A stretch of 64,000 nt of DNA from Hominenteromicrobium mulieris (GCF_020687165.1 NZ_JAJEQC010000007.1), one strand, 5' to 3'; numbered from the stretch's first letter, positions 34,881-44,386 are shown. The notes: generated by a model from the sequence alone, not told the origin. Made by a program: numbers and translations.

Positions 34881-35567
34881 TTATGCGCCGTGCGTTTCAA
34901 AGCGATAACCCACACCGCGCAGCGTCACAATGAATTTACTGTACGGGCCGAGGCTGCGGCGCAGCAGCTTGATGTGCGTATCCAGCGTGCGGTCGTCACC
35001 GTAGAAATCATACCCCCAAACATTTGTGATAAGCATTTCGCGTGTGAGGGCGATGTTGCGGTTGTTGACCATGTAAAACAGCAGGTCATATTCCTTCGGG
35101 GACAAATCGGCACGCACGCCGTCCACCGTGACGATCCGTCCGGTAAAATCGATTGTCAGGCCCTCCGCCCGGAACAACTCGTGCTTCGGTATTGCGGTGC
35201 GCTGCACACGGCTCATCACAGCGGCAACGCGCATCATCAGCTCTTTCGGAGAGAACGGCTTCACGACATAATCGTCCACGCCGAGTTCAAAGCCATGGAT
35301 TTTATCATACTCCTCGCCGCGTGCGGAAAGCATGATGACGGCCGGCGATGCAATCTTCTTAATCTCCGCCACGGCCGAAAAACCGTCAAGCTCCGGCATC
35401 ATCACATCCATGATGACAATATCGAACGCATCGGGCGTTCTGCGGAACAGGCGCACCGCCTCCATGCCGTTTTCCGCTTCCGTCACCTCGTGCCCCTCAA
35501 ACTCCGCGTATTTGCGGATGAGCAGGCGAATTTTCGCTTCATCGTCCACGACTAAAATTCTGTACAT
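34881..35567 (-). CDS. OmpR/PhoB-family response regulator
   Basis: A 228-residue response regulator. The receiver domain has the acidic pair in VVDDE, the phospho-acceptor Asp in IVIMDVMMPELDG, and Lys in VVKPFSPKEL. The C-terminal winged-helix DNA-binding domain (about 130-228) contains LSPKEYDLLFYMVNN, TREMLITNVWGYDF and RTLDTHIKLLRRSLG. ATG 35567 follows AAAAGGAGG. It is the first gene of the two-gene operon. Target genes are not evident. Confidence 0.95.
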   Translation of the reverse strand: MYRILVVDDEAKIRLLIRKYAEFEGHEVTEAENGMEAVRLFRRTPDAFDIVIMDVMMPELDGFSAVAEIKKIASPAVIMLSARGEEYDKIHGFELGVDDYVVKPFSPKELMMRVAAVMSRVQRTAIPKHELFRAEGLTIDFTGRIVTVDGVRADLSPKEYDLLFYMVNNRNIALTREMLITNVWGYDFYGDDRTLDTHIKLLRRSLGPYSKFIVTLRGVGYRFETHGA

Positions 35568-35772
35568 GACAAGGCCTCCTTTTAACTGTTCCGCTCCGTT
35601 TACCTGTATCATAACGCACTTTTGTGAAAAAGCGGTGAATGCCGAATGAAAACTGCCATGCCGTATGCGCCTTCCCGCTTTTATTCCATGTGGAAATTAT
35701 ATAAATATCCGGCCCTGTTTTCAAGTATTTCCACGATTTATTTCTTTCACGAAGAAATTTTTCTATTGCCTG

Positions 35773-35801
35773 TTGACATTTCGGGAAAAGTGGAGTAAGA
35801 T
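35773..35801 (+). promoter_or_regulatory. Promoter of the cytidylate-kinase-like gene
   Basis: TTGACA (35773-35778), 17 nt, TAAGAT (35796-35801), about 148 nt upstream of the ATG. The remainder of 35568-35948 holds no gene; the leader shows no clear fold. Confidence 0.65.
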
Positions 35802-35948
35802 ATTTTATAGAAAATACATACAAATCATTCAAGTATTTTCCATCATTTTAGAGTGTTTTTACAATCCCCTTTCCGGTTTTATCGCATAGAGATGGGCGGA
35901 ACGGGTGTTTTGTACACTTTATGTTGAGAAACCCGAGGAGGCGAGTCT

Positions 35949-36578
35949 ATGTTACCGATTATTACCATTGCGCGTCAGTACGGAAGCGGCGGCCACGAGG
36001 TCGGCGAGCGCCTGGCGGAAAAATTGAATGTCCCCCTTCTCGACAAGCAGCTGATCGCCATGGCGGCAAAAAAGAGCGGGCTGAGCGAGGAAGTCTTTGA
36101 AAAGGCGGACGAAAAAGCGGGCAACAGCCTTTTGTATTCCATGGTGATGGGAAACTACACCTTCGGAAGCCGTATCACCGGCATCAACGATATGCCCATC
36201 AACGATAAGCTGTTCATTCTTCAAAGCGACATCATCAAGTCGGCTGCGGATAAAGGCCCGTGCGTCATCATCGGACGCTGCGGCGACTACATCCTGCGCG
36301 AGTACGACAACGTGTTCCGCGTCTTCATCCACGCCAACAAGGAAGCGCGCATCAAGCGCATTTTGAGCAAAGGTCTGTGCGATGAGAAGAAGGTCTCCGA
36401 TTTTATCACAAAACGCGATAAGCAAAGAGCAAATTACTACAACTTCTACTCGAATAAGCGCTGGGACGATCTCTCGAATTATCACCTCACCATCGATTCT
36501 TCCGAATTCGATATTGACGAGGTTGCGGAGATCATCATTACGGCCATCGGCAAGATCAAGCCGCCCGCAAAGAAGTAA
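35949..36578 (+). CDS. Cytidylate kinase-like family protein
   Basis: A 209-residue P-loop protein of the cytidylate_kin2 family, common in gut Clostridia. The nucleotide-binding start ITIARQYGSGGHEVGERLAEKL replaces the classic GxxGxGKS loop. Further family blocks are GPCVIIGRCGDYIL and VFIHANKEARIKRI. The real substrate is not established; it is distinct from housekeeping Cmk. It has a strong ribosome site (GAGGAGG) and its own promoter. Confidence 0.88.
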   Translation: MLPIITIARQYGSGGHEVGERLAEKLNVPLLDKQLIAMAAKKSGLSEEVFEKADEKAGNSLLYSMVMGNYTFGSRITGINDMPINDKLFILQSDIIKSAADKGPCVIIGRCGDYILREYDNVFRVFIHANKEARIKRILSKGLCDEKKVSDFITKRDKQRANYYNFYSNKRWDDLSNYHLTIDSSEFDIDEVAEIIITAIGKIKPPAKK

Positions 36579-36639
36579 GCCTTTGCACATTCAATTTGAG
36601 TTTACCTTACCTTTTATATTTTTCATTTTTTATCCCTTC

Positions 36640-36677
36640 AGAAAAAGAGGCGTACCTTTTGGTGCGTCTCTTTTTCT
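36640..36677. terminator. Bidirectional terminator
   Basis: AGAAAAAGAGGCGTACC / GGTGCGTCTCTTTTTCT forms a long stem with A- and T-rich flanks. It lies between the plus-strand kinase-like gene and the minus-strand NusG-II gene and suits both. Confidence 0.85.
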
Positions 36678-36691
36678 ATGGTCATATTCTT

Positions 36692-37060
36692 TTATCCCGT
36701 TACGGAGTCTATCTCGCTGTCGCCGCCCTCTATGCGCACACTCACGCGCTGCGGCAGGCACACGGCAGATTCTCCCGCACGCTTGATAATCCCCTTGTTC
36801 ACACAAATTTTGTCCGGGCACGGGCTCGAAACGAAATGTGCGCCGTCTTTGTCAAGCTCAATCACCGCGCCGTTCACTTCCAGCGTTAATGGCTCCTTTA
36901 AATCGGCCAGCACAACGCGGCGGTACACTTCGCCATCCTGCTCAATGACGGCCTCTGCCCCCTTCGGGCGCGTTTTGGCATAGAGATACACGCCTGCCGC
37001 CACAGCGAGCACCAAAACGAGCAGGAGCGCTTCTTTCCATGAAAATTTTCGCTTTTCCAT
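36692..37060 (-). CDS. NusG domain II-containing membrane-anchored protein
   Basis: A 122-residue protein with one N-terminal TM helix (about 10-28) and an exported NusG-II domain (about 40-120: VIEQDGEVYRRVVL, FVSSPCPDKICVNKG, CLPQRVSVRI). The Cys pair CPDKIC is conserved in the family. In Clostridia this gene commonly lies next to apbE and a Gx transporter gene, as here. Its role is not established. The start follows AGAGGGG, 13 nt after apbE. Confidence 0.87.
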   Translation of the reverse strand: MEKRKFSWKEALLLVLVLAVAAGVYLYAKTRPKGAEAVIEQDGEVYRRVVLADLKEPLTLEVNGAVIELDKDGAHFVSSPCPDKICVNKGIIKRAGESAVCLPQRVSVRIEGGDSEIDSVTG

Positions 37061-37073
37061 CGCAGCCCCTCTT

Positions 37074-38162
37074 TCAGGAAACAAGCGTGTAATCGCGGCT
37101 TGTAAGTGTAAAGCGGTCTTTCAGTCCGTCCGTCACCGTGATGTTGTTGTCTGAATTGATGAAAATACCTTCGGCATCGAATTCTTCCAGCAGCTTCATG
37201 CCGTCTTCTCTGCCGAGCACAAAGCACGCTGTGGAAAGCGCATCGGAAAGCACGCCGCTTTTCGCGACGACCGTCACGGAAACAAGGCCGCTTTCTGCCG
37301 GGTAGCCCGTTTTCGGATCGAGCAGATGGTGGTATAAAACGTCGTCCTGCTCAAAGTATTTTTCGTAGCTGCCGGAGGTGGAGACAAAGCCCTCCGCCAG
37401 CGTTACCGAACCGAGAGAGCCGTCACCGTTCGGGTCGCGCACCGCCACGCTCCACGGCTTGCCGGAGCTTTTTTCGCCGTATACGCCCACGCTGCCGCCG
37501 ACCGCGATGATAGCCGCTTTTGCGCCCGCTTCTTCGTAGGCTCTGACTGCCGCGTCACACGCCGCACCTTTGCCGACCGAACCGAGGTCCACCGCCATGC
37601 CGAGATTTTTCAAAGACGCCGTCTGCTCCGTTTCGTCTATGCGCAGCAAAGAGTGATTCACATACGGCAGTAAGGATGTGATGAGGTCACTGTCCGGCAC
37701 TTCGTTCAATTCGTCATCAAAGTCCCATAAGCGCGAGATCGGCGCAATGGTCACATCGAATGCGCCGCCGCTTTTTTCCGAAACCGACTGCGCCTGCGTT
37801 AAAATGTTCAGCGTTTCATCACTCAGCGTCACCCAGTCCTTGCCCGCGTTGTTATTCAGCTTCTGAATATCGCTGTTCTCCACACGCCAAGAGATTTTCT
37901 GCTCCAGCGCTTCCACCGCGTCCGCCGCTTTCACGGCCGCGTCCTCGCGGTTTTCGCCGTAAACGGTTTGCTGCACGTAGCTGCCCATGGCGTAGGTCGT
38001 CACCTCGTACCGTTCTTCTTCGCGGTCCAAAAGCGGAAACAGCGCCAAGACAACGATCACCAAAAACAAAACTGCAACAAAAATCAGCGTCAGATGTTTC
38101 GCTTCCTTTTCCGTAATCGTTTTAAAAGAAAAACGCGCCGGGCGCTTTACGTTTGCTTTCAT
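37074..38162 (-). CDS. apbE: FAD:protein FMN transferase (ApbE)
   Basis: A 362-residue membrane-anchored flavin transferase. One TM helix at about 25-47 is followed by the ApbE domain. Visible blocks are AMGSYVQQTVYG, SGGAFDVTIAPISRLWDF, the VDLGSVGKGAACDAA motif, and HHLLDPKTGYPAESGL. ApbE attaches FMN to Thr or Ser of target proteins such as Rnf subunits or exported flavoproteins; no such target is in the window. The start at 38162 is set by AAGGAA upstream and the basic N-terminus. Confidence 0.93.
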   Translation of the reverse strand: MKANVKRPARFSFKTITEKEAKHLTLIFVAVLFLVIVVLALFPLLDREEERYEVTTYAMGSYVQQTVYGENREDAAVKAADAVEALEQKISWRVENSDIQKLNNNAGKDWVTLSDETLNILTQAQSVSEKSGGAFDVTIAPISRLWDFDDELNEVPDSDLITSLLPYVNHSLLRIDETEQTASLKNLGMAVDLGSVGKGAACDAAVRAYEEAGAKAAIIAVGGSVGVYGEKSSGKPWSVAVRDPNGDGSLGSVTLAEGFVSTSGSYEKYFEQDDVLYHHLLDPKTGYPAESGLVSVTVVAKSGVLSDALSTACFVLGREDGMKLLEEFDAEGIFINSDNNITVTDGLKDRFTLTSRDYTLVS

Positions 38163-38294
38163 AAAGACGAAATTCCTTCCGTTTGAGTTTCGGAACAATT
38201 TTAGCACAGATTGGTTTTAAAGTCCACCGTACATCTTTACAGCGGTATGAAAAAGCTGTAAACTATGAGTATCAAACGAAAAGGAGGCTGTGCC

Positions 38295-38801
38295 ATGCGG
38301 AAAAATGCCTGCTGCTTTACAGGACACCGAGAAATTCCGCCCGAAGACCGGGAACCGCTCCGCGCGGCGCTGCTCTCCGAAATTCAAAGATTATATGCAG
38401 AAAAAGGCGTGACGGAGTTTTACACCGGCGGCGCAAGAGGATTTGACACCATGGCGGCGGAAGCCGTCTTGAAAATTCGCGAAGCTCTGCCCGTGCGGCT
38501 GCACCTCATTTTGCCGTGCAAAGGGCAAAGCGACCGCTGGCATTTTGCGGAAAAGCGCCGCTACCGTGAAATTTTAAATCAGGCCGATACTGCGGAATTC
38601 CTTTTTGAACGGTATACGCCGGACTGTATGCTGCGGCGTGACGACGCCATGGTAGCGCGCAGCGGCTACTGCGTCTGCTATCTGCGCGACCCTGCCGCCA
38701 AACGCGGCGGCACCGCTTATACCGTAAGAAGAGCGAAAAAAGAGGGCCTTGAGATCATCCACTTGATCCCCGTAGAAGTTGAACAGCTCACACTGCTGTG
38801 A
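38295..38801 (+). CDS. SLOG-family protein (DUF1273-like)
   Basis: A 168-residue protein with the Rossmann-like SLOG fold. Motifs are CCFTGHRE at the N-terminus, FYTGGARGFDTMAAEAVL, and GYCVCYLRDPAAKRGGTAYTV. SLOG proteins bind nucleotides or nucleotide-derived signals; the DUF1273 group is of unknown function. ATG 38295 follows AAAAGGAGG. Repeat copy B begins directly after the stop. Confidence 0.8.
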   Translation: MRKNACCFTGHREIPPEDREPLRAALLSEIQRLYAEKGVTEFYTGGARGFDTMAAEAVLKIREALPVRLHLILPCKGQSDRWHFAEKRRYREILNQADTAEFLFERYTPDCMLRRDDAMVARSGYCVCYLRDPAAKRGGTAYTVRRAKKEGLEIIHLIPVEVEQLTLL

Positions 38802-38812
38802 TGTGAAACAAG

Positions 38813-38988
38813 ACGAATAAAGTTTTCGTCGACCTTTTTCAAAAGGTCGTGAGGTCTCGGGGCAACGCCCTAAGTCGCCATTCGCAAATGGCGAAATCTT
38901 TTTGCCTACTTCAAAATCAGGAGGATAGGCTAAACTGTCCAGTGGACAGTTTAGCCGCAAGGGACCCAATTAGGGGGTCCCTTGAAAG
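38813..38988 (+). repeat. Structured intergenic repeat, copy B
   Basis: A chain of hairpins between two plus-strand genes: CGACCTTTTT-CAAAAGGTCG (38830-38849), GGGGCAACGCCC, CGCCATT-CGCA-AATGGCG (38876-38893), the spacer AAATCTTTTTGCCTAC, CTAAACTGTCC / GGACAGTTTAG, and GGGACCC-AATTAGGG-GGTCCC. The same order of loops occurs in copies C and D with different stem sequences. Confidence 0.8.
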
Positions 38989-39041
38989 GGCGAGCCAACG
39001 CGAGCCTTAGAAAAAAACACCTCAAAATCGAAAGGACATCC

Positions 39042-39548
39042 ATGAAGAAAAAAGCAGAGCACATCGCGCTCATCGGACTATTGGGTGCACTGGCACTGGT
39101 GCTGGGAATCCTCGAAAATCTCCTGCCCCCGCTGCCGGGCATGCCGCCGGGCGCAAAAGCCGGGCTTTCAAACCTTGTCACCATGTTCGCCGCCGGCGCT
39201 ATCGGCCTGCCCGCGGCGCTGTTCATTGCGGCAATCAAGGGTCTGTTTGCGTTTTTGACGCGCGGTGTTTCCGCCGGGCTGATGAGCCTTTGCGGCGGAC
39301 TTTTGAGCACGCTCATCATGGGCATACTGTGGAAAAAAACAAAATTCACGCCGGTCTTCATCGGTGTCTGCGGTGCGTTCGGGCACAACCTCGCACAGCT
39401 GCTCGTCGCGTTATGGATGACCGGCTTCGGCGCGCTGGGGTATATTCCCGCGCTCGTGCTGTATTCGGTCGTCTGCGGCATCTGCACCGGGCTTTTGCTG
39501 CAGGTTTTACTCCCGCTGTTGGAGAAGCTACCGGTTTTGAGGAAATAA
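39042..39548 (+). CDS. Gx transporter family protein (HepS component I-like)
   Basis: A 168-residue membrane protein with about five TM helices, matching the family often named heptaprenyl diphosphate synthase component I or Gx transporter. Family features are LGILENLLPPLPGMPPGAKAGLSN and the AIKGLFAFLTRG and GAFGHNLAQLLVA blocks. It resembles ECF S components, and its substrate is unproven. ATG 39042 follows AAAGGA. Its neighbours apbE and NusG-II are common partners. Confidence 0.86.
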   Translation: MKKKAEHIALIGLLGALALVLGILENLLPPLPGMPPGAKAGLSNLVTMFAAGAIGLPAALFIAAIKGLFAFLTRGVSAGLMSLCGGLLSTLIMGILWKKTKFTPVFIGVCGAFGHNLAQLLVALWMTGFGALGYIPALVLYSVVCGICTGLLLQVLLPLLEKLPVLRK

Positions 39549-39569
39549 TTTTATGATAAACTTATTTTC

Positions 39570-39738
39570 TAAGGGTTCGCGTGCGAACCCTTTAGGAAAT
39601 CCATGCAACTGGGTTCACTACGTCTGAACAGTCCTCGTTTTTCGTTAGGCAAAAAGATTTCGCGCTCTGCGGAGCGCGCCTCTGAGCTTTGCCCCGAGAC
39701 CCCATAAACTTTCTGAAGAAAGTTTAATCAAAGACTTT
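39570..39738 (-). repeat. Structured intergenic repeat, copy C
   Basis: On the minus strand AAACTTTCTTCAGAAAGTTT, GGTCTCGGGGCAAAGCTC, CGCGCTC-CGCA-GAGCGCG (39678-39661), AAATCTTTTTGCCTAAC, then AAGGGTTCGCACGCGAACCCTT. It shares the loops and the TTTTTGCCTA spacer with copies B and D; the stems differ by paired changes. Confidence 0.78.
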
Positions 39739-39765
39739 TAACCGCCGTTTCACGTCGTCTATCAA

Positions 39766-39801
39766 AAAAACGCCTATCCTCGCAAAAAGGACAGGCGTTT
39801 T
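39766..39801. terminator. Terminator after the dehydratase activase genes
   Basis: AAAAACGCCTATCCT / AGGACAGGCGTTTTT pairs with one G-U. It lies 11 nt beyond the stop of the minus-strand 39812 gene and can act in both directions. Confidence 0.82.
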
Positions 39802-39811
39802 TCAGCTTATG

Positions 39812-41113
39812 TTATTCTTCCGCTTTCGGAGCGTTCTCTTTTTCGGCCTGCTCCATGTTTTCCTTTGCAACCGCCAGCATCAGCTTGATACGGTTCTCCT
39901 GGTTGACCTTCGTCGCGCCCGGATCGTAATCAATCGGCACAATATTCGACTTCGGGTACAGGTTTTTCAGGCTGCGGATCATGCCCTTGCCGACGATGTG
40001 GTTCGGCAGGCAGCCGAACGGCTGTGCACAGATGATATTCGGGTAGCCGCTTTCAATAAGCTCCATCATTTCCGCGGTCAAGAGCCAACCCTCGCCCATC
40101 TTGCAGCCGTAGCCGATGACGCCTGTGATGAGCTTTTTGAGGTGCGCATACGAGGACGGCACAGTGAAGCGGTTAGAAACAGTGTTCGCGTGCTCCACGG
40201 CGCGGATAACGTGGCTTTCGATGCCGACGAGGTAGTCAAAGAGGATCTTCACAACCCCAAACTTCGCCTTGCTGCCGCCGAAAAGCTTAATATCTTCCAT
40301 GCGGTTATCGACTTTAAACAGCATGAAGCCAAGCAGACCCGGCACCATCGTTTCGCAGTTCTGGCTGAACAGGAACTCTTCCAGATCGTTGTTGCCGATG
40401 GGCGAATACTTGACGTAAATTTCGCCGACAACACCAACGCGCACTTTCTTTTCGCCGGTCACAGGCACGTTCGCAAAATCCTCCGCGATCTGCGGCAGGA
40501 TCGTCTCCATCTCCTTTGCGGAGTAGCCCTTTTCCTTTGCGAACATATCGGTCAGCTTTTTCGTCCAATCGTCCACAAGCTTCCGGCTCGCGCCCGCCTC
40601 TTTCTCATACGGTCTCGTCTGGTTGTGCAGCAGCATCAAAAGGTCGCCGTACGCAAGCACGCCCAGCGCCTTGCGGATCATCGGCAGCGTCAGCTTGAAG
40701 CCGCTGTTTTTCTCGAGTCCGGACATATTGAGCGAAATGACCGGAATATACGAAAGGCCGTCTTTTTCCAGCGCCTTTCTCAAAAGGTGAATGTAGTTCG
40801 AAGCACGGCAGCCGCCGCCCGTCTGGGTGATGATGAGCGCCGTTTTATGCAGATCATATTTGCCGCTGTGCAGCGCGTCCATCATCTGGCCGATGGTGAG
40901 CAGCGCCGGGTAGCAGGTATCGTTGTGGACATATTTCAGACCCTCATCCACAATCTGACGGCCGCGCGTCTGGAGAATCTCCACGTTGTAGCCGTAAGAA
41001 GCGAACAGGTTTTCAAATAAACGGAAATGGATGGGCGCCATGTTCGGTGCAAGGATCGTATAACCCTCTTTTTTCATTTCCTTTGTAAATTCAACGCGAT
41101 CGGTAAAAGCCAT
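39812..41113 (-). CDS. 2-hydroxyacyl-CoA dehydratase activase-related protein, C-terminal component
   Basis: A 433-residue protein like the C-terminal third of the roughly 1400-residue acyl-CoA dehydratase activase-related proteins of anaerobes. Blocks typical of the family include NDTCYPALLTIGQMMDAL, TQTGGGCRASNYIHLLRKAL and GYGCKMGEGWLLTAEMMELI, with conserved cysteines that may bind Fe-S. It starts 15 nt after the 982-residue partner, with AGGGAGG upstream, so it is a true separate gene rather than a frameshift. The substrate is unknown. Confidence 0.85.
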   Translation of the reverse strand: MAFTDRVEFTKEMKKEGYTILAPNMAPIHFRLFENLFASYGYNVEILQTRGRQIVDEGLKYVHNDTCYPALLTIGQMMDALHSGKYDLHKTALIITQTGGGCRASNYIHLLRKALEKDGLSYIPVISLNMSGLEKNSGFKLTLPMIRKALGVLAYGDLLMLLHNQTRPYEKEAGASRKLVDDWTKKLTDMFAKEKGYSAKEMETILPQIAEDFANVPVTGEKKVRVGVVGEIYVKYSPIGNNDLEEFLFSQNCETMVPGLLGFMLFKVDNRMEDIKLFGGSKAKFGVVKILFDYLVGIESHVIRAVEHANTVSNRFTVPSSYAHLKKLITGVIGYGCKMGEGWLLTAEMMELIESGYPNIICAQPFGCLPNHIVGKGMIRSLKNLYPKSNIVPIDYDPGATKVNQENRIKLMLAVAKENMEQAEKENAPKAEE

Positions 41114-41128
41114 ATTCGTGCGCCTCCC

Positions 41129-44077
41129 TTACTGTAAATCCAGCGCCGCAAACAGGCTGCGGAGACGAATACGCACCGCGCCGAGGTTTGTGATCTCGTC
41201 GATCTTGAGCTGGGTGTAGATTTTGCCGCCGTCGTGCAGAATGCCGCGCACCTCGTCGGTCGTGATGGCGTCCACGCCGCAACCAAACGAGACAAGCTGA
41301 ATGAGGTTCACGCGCTTATCCGCACGGTCTACAACGTACTTTGCAGCCGCGTACAGACGGGAGTGATACGTCCACTGGTTGAGGACCTTCGTCGGGAATT
41401 TCTTCTCCTTGCACGCAACGGCGTCTTCCGTCACAACAACCGCGCCGCAGTCGCAGATGAGGCTGTCAATGCCGTGGTTGATCTCCGGGTCCACATGATA
41501 CGGACGACCGGCCAGCACGATAACGGGCTTATGCTGTTCTTCGGCGAGCGCGAGGAATTTGTCGCCGATGGCACGCACGGCGCGCATGTAGAGGTCATAC
41601 TCCGCGTACGCCGCGTCGGATGCTTTCTTCACGTCTTTTTTCGTGAACGTACCGTTCGGGAAGTGGCGGCGTAAAATCTCGTACATCTTGCCGGGGAAGT
41701 CGTGTCTGCGGTGCAGGCCAACGTAATCGCCGATGAAGACGGTGTCCTTTAATTTCTGGATATTGGAGGAGATGACCTCCGGGTAATAGGCGACAACCGG
41801 GCAATTATAGTGATTATCACCGAGGTTTTCGTCAAAGTTATACGTCATGCAGGGGTAGAACACCGCGTCCACGCCCTCGTCAAGCAGCGCTTCCACGTGG
41901 CCGTGCATCAGCTTTGCCGGGAAGCACGCCGTATCGGACGGAATGGTGTGCTGACCCTTTAAATAAAGCTGGCGGTTCGACGCCGGTGACGTTTTCACAT
42001 CGTAGCCGAGCGTTGTGAAGAACTTATACCAGAACGGCAAAAGCTCGTACATGTTGAGGCCCATCGGAATGCCGATGACCGGCTTGCCCGTGTCTTTGTA
42101 TGTATAGCGCGCGAGCAGCTTGCGCTTCTCTTCAAACATGTTGTACTGCGCTTCGGTGGATTTCACGCCCGTCACCGGCTTTTCACAGCGGTTGCCGCTG
42201 ATGAACTTGCGTCCGCCGGAAAAGGTGTTCACCGTCAACTTGCAGCTGTTGGAGCAGCCGCGGCAGGTGATAGCCTTTACGCTGTGGGTGAATTCTTCGA
42301 GCGCTTCCTTGCTCAAAAGCGTCGAAAGCTCCGTCGCCTTACCCGCAGCCTGTGCTTTTTCGTGTGCATACAGTGCAGCACCGTATGCGCCCATCAGGCC
42401 CGCAATGGTCGGGCGGATGACATCGTGGCCGATTTCCTGCTCAAACGCGCGCAGCACGGCGTCGTTCAGGAACGTACCGCCCTGCACGACGATCTCCCGG
42501 CCGATTGCTTTGGAATCGACCGCACGGATAACTTTATACAGCGCGTTCTTGACAACGCTGATGGAAAGACCCGCGGAGATGTTCTCCACCGTTGCGCCGT
42601 CCTTCTGCGCCTGCTTCACGGAGGAGTTCATGAACACCGTGCAGCGGGAGCCGAGGTCGACCGGGCGATCCGCAAACAGACCGAGCTTTGCAAAATCTTC
42701 AATGGAGTAACCCAGCGCACCCGCAAACGTCTGAAGGAACGAGCCGCAGCCGGAGGAACAAGCCTCGTTGAGGAAAATATCGTCGATGACGCCGTTTTCG
42801 ACCTTGAAGCACTTGATGTCCTGACCGCCGATGTCGATGATGAAATCGACCTTCGGGTTAAACGCGCGCGCCGCGTAGAAGTGCGCCATCGTCTCTACGA
42901 TGCCGTAATCGACGGAAAACGCGTTTTTGATGATGTCTTCGCCGTAGCCGGTCGCCGCGCAGGCGCAGATCTTCGCCTGCGGGAAACGCGTGTAAACTTC
43001 AAGCAGGAATTCACGCATCAGCGGGACAGGGTTGCCGCTGTTCGACATATAGCGCGAACAAACAATATTGCCGTCCTTATCCGTCACAACGGCTTTAACG
43101 GTCGTGGAGCCCGCATCGATGCCGATATAAACCGGCTCGCCGTCCTCCAGTGTGTCGCGCACCTTAACGCCGGCGTTAAGGTGGCGCTTTGTAAATGCTT
43201 CGTAATCCGCCTTGTCTTTAAAAAGCGGCGGGCAGGCGCGGTATTCTTCCTTTGCCGTGTAATGCGCAATGCGATTGATGATCTCCGCAAGCGTCGTCTC
43301 ATTGCCGTCCGCCGCAAACGCCGCACCCAACGCGACGAAATACAGCGAATTTTCCGGGCAGATGCCCGTAATGCCGAGCGTCTTATCAAACGCCACGCGC
43401 AGCTCGCTCAAAAACGTCATCGGGCCGCCGAGGTATACGACCTTGCCCGCGATTTCTCTGCCCTGCGCAAGACCCGCAACGGTCTGGTTCACAACGGCGT
43501 AGAGAATACTTGCCGCCACGTCTTTTTTCTGCGCGCCCTGGTTTAAAAGCGGCTGAATATCGCTCTTTGCGAACACGCCGCAGCGGGAAGCAATGGTGTA
43601 GATCTTCTCATGCTCTTTCGAGAGTGTGTTGAGCGCATCCGGGGTGATGTTCAAAAGCGTCGCCATCTGGTCGATGAACGCGCCGGTGCCGCCCGCGCAG
43701 GATCCGTTCATACGCACCTCAAGGCCGGAGGCGTTATTGCCGTCCGTAAGGAACAAAATCTTCGCGTCCTCGCCGCCAAGCTCGATGACCGCATCCGTAC
43801 CCGGCACAAGGCGGTTCACCGCAATGCGCGTCGCGTATACCTCCTGCACGAACTGAATGTCACTGCGCTCTGCAAGACCCATACCGGCCGAGCCGGAAAT
43901 GCTCAAAAGCACCTTTTCATTCGGAAACTGCTCTGCCACTTCACGCAGCATCTCAACGGATTTCTCCACGATGCGCGAAAGATGACGCTCATATTTTTTG
44001 AAAAGCACCTCGTTCTGCTCGTTCAGAACAACGCACTTTAAGGTCGTGGAACCAACGTCCAAACCGATTCTCATCAT
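41129..44077 (-). CDS. 2-hydroxyacyl-CoA dehydratase activase-related protein with two ASKHA domains
   Basis: A 982-residue protein. Two BcrAD/BadFG ATPase domains of the ASKHA fold begin at residue 3 (IGLDVGSTTLKCVV) and about 318 (VYIGIDAGSTTVKAVV). Each has the Gly-rich motif (ELGGEDAKI and IDIGGQDIK) and a candidate Fe-S cysteine segment (GSCAGGTGAF, ACSSGCGSFL). A CRGCSNSC motif and a DUF2229 domain (GIPMGLNMYELLPFWYKFF) follow. Such activases pass ATP-driven electrons to radical dehydratases, but no dehydratase subunits adjoin these genes. AAAGGA lies 9 nt upstream of the start. Confidence 0.87.
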   Translation of the reverse strand: MMRIGLDVGSTTLKCVVLNEQNEVLFKKYERHLSRIVEKSVEMLREVAEQFPNEKVLLSISGSAGMGLAERSDIQFVQEVYATRIAVNRLVPGTDAVIELGGEDAKILFLTDGNNASGLEVRMNGSCAGGTGAFIDQMATLLNITPDALNTLSKEHEKIYTIASRCGVFAKSDIQPLLNQGAQKKDVAASILYAVVNQTVAGLAQGREIAGKVVYLGGPMTFLSELRVAFDKTLGITGICPENSLYFVALGAAFAADGNETTLAEIINRIAHYTAKEEYRACPPLFKDKADYEAFTKRHLNAGVKVRDTLEDGEPVYIGIDAGSTTVKAVVTDKDGNIVCSRYMSNSGNPVPLMREFLLEVYTRFPQAKICACAATGYGEDIIKNAFSVDYGIVETMAHFYAARAFNPKVDFIIDIGGQDIKCFKVENGVIDDIFLNEACSSGCGSFLQTFAGALGYSIEDFAKLGLFADRPVDLGSRCTVFMNSSVKQAQKDGATVENISAGLSISVVKNALYKVIRAVDSKAIGREIVVQGGTFLNDAVLRAFEQEIGHDVIRPTIAGLMGAYGAALYAHEKAQAAGKATELSTLLSKEALEEFTHSVKAITCRGCSNSCKLTVNTFSGGRKFISGNRCEKPVTGVKSTEAQYNMFEEKRKLLARYTYKDTGKPVIGIPMGLNMYELLPFWYKFFTTLGYDVKTSPASNRQLYLKGQHTIPSDTACFPAKLMHGHVEALLDEGVDAVFYPCMTYNFDENLGDNHYNCPVVAYYPEVISSNIQKLKDTVFIGDYVGLHRRHDFPGKMYEILRRHFPNGTFTKKDVKKASDAAYAEYDLYMRAVRAIGDKFLALAEEQHKPVIVLAGRPYHVDPEINHGIDSLICDCGAVVVTEDAVACKEKKFPTKVLNQWTYHSRLYAAAKYVVDRADKRVNLIQLVSFGCGVDAITTDEVRGILHDGGKIYTQLKIDEITNLGAVRIRLRSLFAALDLQ

Positions 44078-44189
44078 GTTGATTCATCCTTTCTGCGGTA
44101 CCCTTTCCGCATCGTATACCGGTACCGCATAAATGCCGCCTGTTTCGGCAGCTCTTACATATCCGCAAAATTACCCAAATATACTTTTA

Positions 44190-44218
44190 ATGATACCACA
44201 GGCGCGCGCGCAATTCAA
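44190..44218 (-). promoter_or_regulatory. Promoter of the dehydratase activase genes
   Basis: On the minus strand TTGAAT (44218-44213), 17 nt, TATCAT (44195-44190), with a TG-G extension before the -10. The start codon lies 112 nt downstream. Confidence 0.6.
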
Positions 44219-44386
44219 TACGCAGCACCGCGGCGAGATTGTAAAAAATTCGTGACATAGCGCGGTTTTTCTTGTGTGGGAAAGCCAATTTTCCGCACGG
44301 GTTTTCCACTTTTTGTCTTGTCCGCGGCGACTATTTTAACGGCTTTTCGCATATAACTCACCGATGAGAAATGAGGAGGGTTTCCT

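Noticed and set aside
41114..41128. Frameshift splitting a single activase gene
   Set aside because: The downstream gene has its own AGGGAGG ribosome site and ATG after a clean stop, so two genes are more likely than an assembly or sequencing error.
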